From Isohypsibius dastychi (Eukaryota > Tardigrada > Eutardigrada > Parachela > Isohypsibiidae): a stretch of 11,483 bases of DNA. Within the stretch, counting starts at the first letter, position 1; each line of letters starts with the position of its first letter. Of the stretch, positions 7,767 to 11,483 are shown one piece after another. The stretch spans positions 1 to 11,483 of the forward strand of contig JAQIWT010001293.1 of assembly GCA_034696485.1 (NCBI GenBank). Reading direction: 5' to 3'. Under the pieces are notes generated by a model, which saw nothing but the letters and a program-made list of their open reading frames with translations, was not told the DNA's origin and searched no databases. A program made the position numbers and the translations under genes.

Positions 7767-10700
7767 ATGTCAGCCGAACAGCGTGATGGGCAGAGTCCCG
7801 CAAATGGCCTCATAACAATCTGGCCTGAATGGACAGAAGCGGACTTGCTGGCAGAGAAATGGGATGTGCAAGGCACCGGGCAGGGTGGAAAGAGCACAAA
7901 GGATCCAAAAGTGAAAGGGGCGTACTTTGAGGATCCCGAAGGAAAAACGCGCTTGCCCCATAGTTTATTACTTGCACTAAAAGACTGGAAACGCCCACAA
8001 GAGCTGTTTGGAGAAAATCTTAGTGTGGTTCGGAATACCCACAAAATTAATCTAAAGGAGCCCAACGAGCATTTGTTTCACAGTGAATTTATTCGACATT
8101 TCATCAGCCATGTTATGCTTGTATTCTACTCTATGCAGAGGAAGAAATTCGAGAAAATCCAACCAGTCTCTGCAGCATCACCCACTGCAGCGCCTCAAGC
8201 TGAACCACTCAAAGGTTCCGCTGGCACTCATAAGGAATCAAAGCATGCCATATCTAGCAAGGAGAATGCGGCAACGAAATCGTCGCAGCAAGAATTCCCC
8301 GCTCGTGCGTTATGTTTCGAAGATCCTGTTGTTAATTGGGCGCCGTGGAACCTGATTTACGCTGGACCTCCACCTGTTCCCAAAGCAGCTGCAAAAGGTG
8401 AGCCAGCTACTGTTCCGGTCGTGACTAATCTCCCACAGTTTAAGTGAGTAAAAATAACAAGAGACGACTTTGACACTGTGTGATGATTTTGCTATTTCCA
8501 GCGCAAATGGAAAATATGCCGTACGGTTGTTTTGGATGGGTAGCTGGCGGAAGATTATTGTGGACGATATGATCCCCGTTGACGAACGAAATAAGCCACT
8601 CCTTCCAATATGTTCTGAAACCACTGAAATCTGGCCATTGATTTTAACAAAAGCAGTCTTGAAAATTGTCTCGCTCGACTTTGGTGGCGGGTTACCGAAT
8701 TCCGAACTGGGCGACCCTGGATTCATCCTTCACACCTTAACGGGCTGGGTGCCTTATGTCATTTATTTGGACCAAGCAAAATGGACCAGGAAATTTATAT
8801 GGAACAAGCTTCAAGCGTACGACTTCGCCTTTAGGCCAATACATGCTAACGCACTTTTTCCAGAATCCTGCCTCTGAACAAGAGACCTCCACCAGATGAT
8901 GCTTTGTCTGCAGCGGCCGTCAACTGGGATATTCGAACGAAAGGAAAGTGGCAGAGATGGAAGATGGAGAACGACCCTGATGTTTTAGCGCGTGTCGAAA
9001 TGATTCGCAGTGAGCGGCTCCAAGTGGTCAACCATCCACCCCCTGCGACGACCCAAACGCCTGTTACTTCATCAATCACCAGTGGAACTGGTGGAATGTT
9101 AGCCCCAAAAGCTATTGCTCGAGCTGCGAGTGCCCGCTCCTCCAGCGCCAACCCACGGAAAATCGATCTACCTCCCAGTTCATTTTTGCCGTCAAACGGT
9201 ATGATAGAACTTACGAATGCAGGATGGTTGACATCTTGCAACAGCCACTAAATGCCCTCCTCCGCTTTTCTGTATAATTTTCAGAACTGTGAGGAAGTCA
9301 TTTCATGAATGTAGAAAGATATGCATAACAGTAGTGCAGCGAATGCTGTCTCTGGAAATTTCCGAACTTGTGTTACACACGCAACTTTTTGCCACGTCAA
9401 CTTAATAACTGTTCATGGCTTGTTTTTCCAGGTATGGGCGGAGTCATAGACTTCCAGAAGCTGAAGCAGGCCAAAGTCCCAGAAATGATTGTGCTTGGTG
9501 CGTACCGGGGTGCTCATCATGATAATGGTGCGTTCGACAAAAGTGCGCATTCTCGATCCGGTCCACTTTACGACAACGGTTTTCTGCGTTCTGAGTCCCA
9601 TCCATTCCTGATCAGGAGTCTGAGAGATATTTTCCCAAATGGCCCTAGGCAGTCACCACTTCCTAGGTACAAGTTATTCCGCCCCATAAAGGTCAACAGT
9701 CAGCGATATTCGCAAATTCTCTCCCGAATGCAGAGGGCCAAAGAACATGGTGCTCGATCACTGGAGTTTTTGTCCATTTTCTGGAAAGCTAAAGGGCGAC
9801 TCATTCACCAGTCGAAAAGCCGATCAGCACGGCTGATTGCTGGTGGACTCGTCAAAAATGAAAATGTCATCAGACTAAGACCCACGGATGGATTCGAGCA
9901 AATTCTACCAGCTATTCTGGAGGGAGCCGTTTATCCACCAGTCAAGACACCAGCTCCTCAACCTGATCTTATTACAAAGGCTCCCTCACCAGCTGCAGAG
10001 GCAGTCCCAGAGGAAAAAGCAAAACCCGTGAAAACCACAGACACTGGCAAAGATTCTAAGGCTCCACCCCCAGAGCCACCACCTCCACCTCCTCCACCTC
10101 ATCCACCTGCCCAATCGACAAAAGAGCTCCAGACCTACTGTCGCTTGAACATGGGGAGTATTGGATTCAATCAGTTCTTCGACTGTATGGAAATGATCTA
10201 CGTGTTCTACAAACCAGAATCCTTCGATTATCAGTCAAACTACAGTTTCTTCCAGCCGAACGTCATCACTGATGGTCGGGCTCCACCAACGAAGAAAAAG
10301 GGAGGTGAGCAGACAGTTATGCAGAGTTCTGGCAGCACAGAAGGAACGCGAGGGAATCCGTCAAAACCATCTCCCGGAGCAGTGCAGGGACGATTCGCAA
10401 AAGTGCCAGTGGATCTGCCTAGTCCGTTCATCATACTGGACAACCCATATCCCACGAACCTTGTTTTCGTCGTGTCATGCGTCTCCCGGTGGTTTTTCTC
10501 GGCAAAACCGGAACTCAAGTCACAGGATAGGCTGAGTGTCATCGCTGGAACAATAGAGGAACTGAAAGGTATTTTGCGTCTCACTTGATGTCTTCTCAAG
10601 ATCTCATTCATTCTTTTATCAGGGTATGAGAAACCGTCTCCGATAAACGTGACTTTCACGAAGCATGATTGGCTTGGAGAATCCTTTGCTCCAGCTATCT

Positions 10701-11483
10701 GCTCGCTCAAGACATCTGGAACGCAAGGCTGCTGTATTCATGTTCAACCTGGACGCCATATGTAAGTGCATTTTTCAGGGTTTATTTCAGCGGGCAAATT
10801 GGATATAATTCGACAGATGGCGTTTGAAGGTAACTTGCCCCGGCAGACGGGAACTGGAACCTCACGGTTATTACATCCGCGTTATGTCAAAGGATCCTAT
10901 TCATATTGGAACGGAGGAGATGGTACTGAAGGTAAGAAAACACCAGAGGCAGAAAACATACAAGGCAGCTGAGATAGCCCTGTTTGTCAGATGTCCGCTA
11001 CAGATTCGTACCAGTATACGATCCTGGCTCGAAGAACACTTTATCCAATACTGAAATGGTGGCGGACAAATGGGAATCCTCTTTTTATTCATCCTCCGTA
11101 TCATGAGGTGATTGGAGAACTGGGCTTGGAGGAAGACATCCCGAACAAAGAGTCGCGCAGAACATTTTGCTACTCTATGCTCCGAGCAGTTTACTACGCC
11201 ATCCAGCAATATCTTAAGGAATTCTCGAACGCAAAGACGCTGTTTGCGCTGAGGGTATTCTTCAGCGATATCAGTACTACCAACATTCTGAATTTCTCCA
11301 CGACTTCACCATCAAAGAGAGATTCAAAAGGAGCCGTTGCATCTGTTGCAGCTAAACCGGAGGTAGCACACGTTCAAAAGGCACCAGAGGGCGGGAAAAA
11401 AGGCAAAACCAAAGCCAACGACGCAGCACCTGCATCGGGTAAAAGCAATCTCTCTGCTGCCTCCAATGTTGAAAGGGAATCAA
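7767..11483 (+). CDS. ADGB: Androglobin, N-terminal part (calpain-like domain to start of globin region); continues past the window
   Basis: Exons are 7767-8443, 8502-8816, 8864-9198, 9432-10568, 10623-10761, 10847-10931 and 10991-11483 (open at the window end), about 1,060 residues of a protein near 1,670 in humans. Phases agree throughout. The start is ATG 7767, because IWPEWTEADLLAEKWD and FEDPEGKTRLPHSLL follow as in animal ADGB. The calpain-like region includes ANGKYAVRLFWMGSWRKI with VDDMIPVDE (8502-8590) and HTLTGWVPYVIYL. A later beta-rich region includes FFDCMEMIYVFYKPESFDY (10174-10230) and IHVQPGRH. Exon 7 (LARRTLYPILKWW, RRTFCYSMLRAVYYAIQQYL) aligns with the start of the circularly permuted globin region and then enters a Lys/Ala/Ser-rich stretch. 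The central part is divergent and holds a proline tract. I see no GDCW-like cysteine-protease motif. The sixth exon's acceptor is uncertain: 10818 would keep the same frame. Family knowledge: ADGB acts in spermatogenesis and flagellum formation and is expressed in ciliated cells. Confidence 0.93.
10064..10108 (+). repeat. Proline-codon repeat inside ADGB exon 4
   Basis: A CCA/CCT/CCC-rich run encodes PPPEPPPPPPPPHPP, placed between a Lys/Pro/Ala-rich linker and the conserved RLNMGSIGFNQFFD block. It is in frame and part of the coding exon. Such tracts commonly bind SH3/WW or profilin-type partners or act as stiff spacers; which applies here cannot be read from the sequence. Confidence 0.85.

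Noticed and set aside
8310-8726. 138-codon minus-strand open frame
   Set aside because: Antisense to ADGB exons 1-2, including the conserved GKYAVRLFWMGSWRK block.
10240-10710. 156-codon minus-strand open frame
   Set aside because: It is antisense to well-supported ADGB exons whose translation matches the family.
1-11483. Transposon, viral insertion, CRISPR array, tRNA or rRNA
   Set aside because: I saw no terminal inverted repeats, polymerase or transposase motifs, regularly spaced repeats or cloverleaf sequences on either strand.

Overview
The window is eukaryotic nuclear DNA. Genes are broken into many short exons separated by very small introns, mostly 47-77 nt with GT...AG ends, and reading frames only make sense after splicing. 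Two genes are clear animal orthologues of axonemal/ciliary proteins: EFHC2 (three DM10 domains plus a C-terminal EF-hand) and androglobin (ADGB). The organism is therefore a metazoan with motile cilia or flagellated sperm and a compact gene architecture. A flatworm or another lophotrochozoan fits, but nothing seen here fixes the phylum. There are no bacterial features (operons, Shine-Dalgarno-led ORFs), no CRISPR array, no tRNA or rRNA, and no recognisable transposon.

Layout. (1) 106-1626, plus strand: the 3' part, or all, of an unrecognised membrane-protein gene. It has a hydrophobic hairpin-like region followed by an acidic, Ser-rich tail spread over about seven exons; one junction is unresolved and one intron looks like GC-AG. 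(2) 1627-3237: about 1.6 kb between convergent genes, with no gene I can support. (3) 6354 down to 3238, minus strand: a complete EFHC2 gene that I could splice into 13 exons with matching phases, giving 753 residues. (4) 6355-6682: a short divergent promoter region containing an X-box (RFX)-like sequence. (5) 6683-7554, plus strand: a complete three-exon gene for a 247-residue coiled-coil protein that I do not recognise. (6) 7555-7766: a short spacer with a GTTGCC half-site 80 nt before the next start codon. (7) 7767 to the window end, plus strand: the N-terminal two thirds or so of ADGB in seven exons, covering the calpain-like region and the start of the globin region; the gene continues past the window.

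How they fit together: EFHC2-family proteins are microtubule inner proteins of ciliary doublets. ADGB is a chimeric calpain-like/globin protein linked to sperm flagellum formation and ciliated cells. The coiled-coil gene lies between them, head-to-head with EFHC2 and just upstream of ADGB, so it is a reasonable but unproven candidate for an undescribed ciliary/flagellar protein. That small gene and its shared promoter are the most interesting unknowns here.
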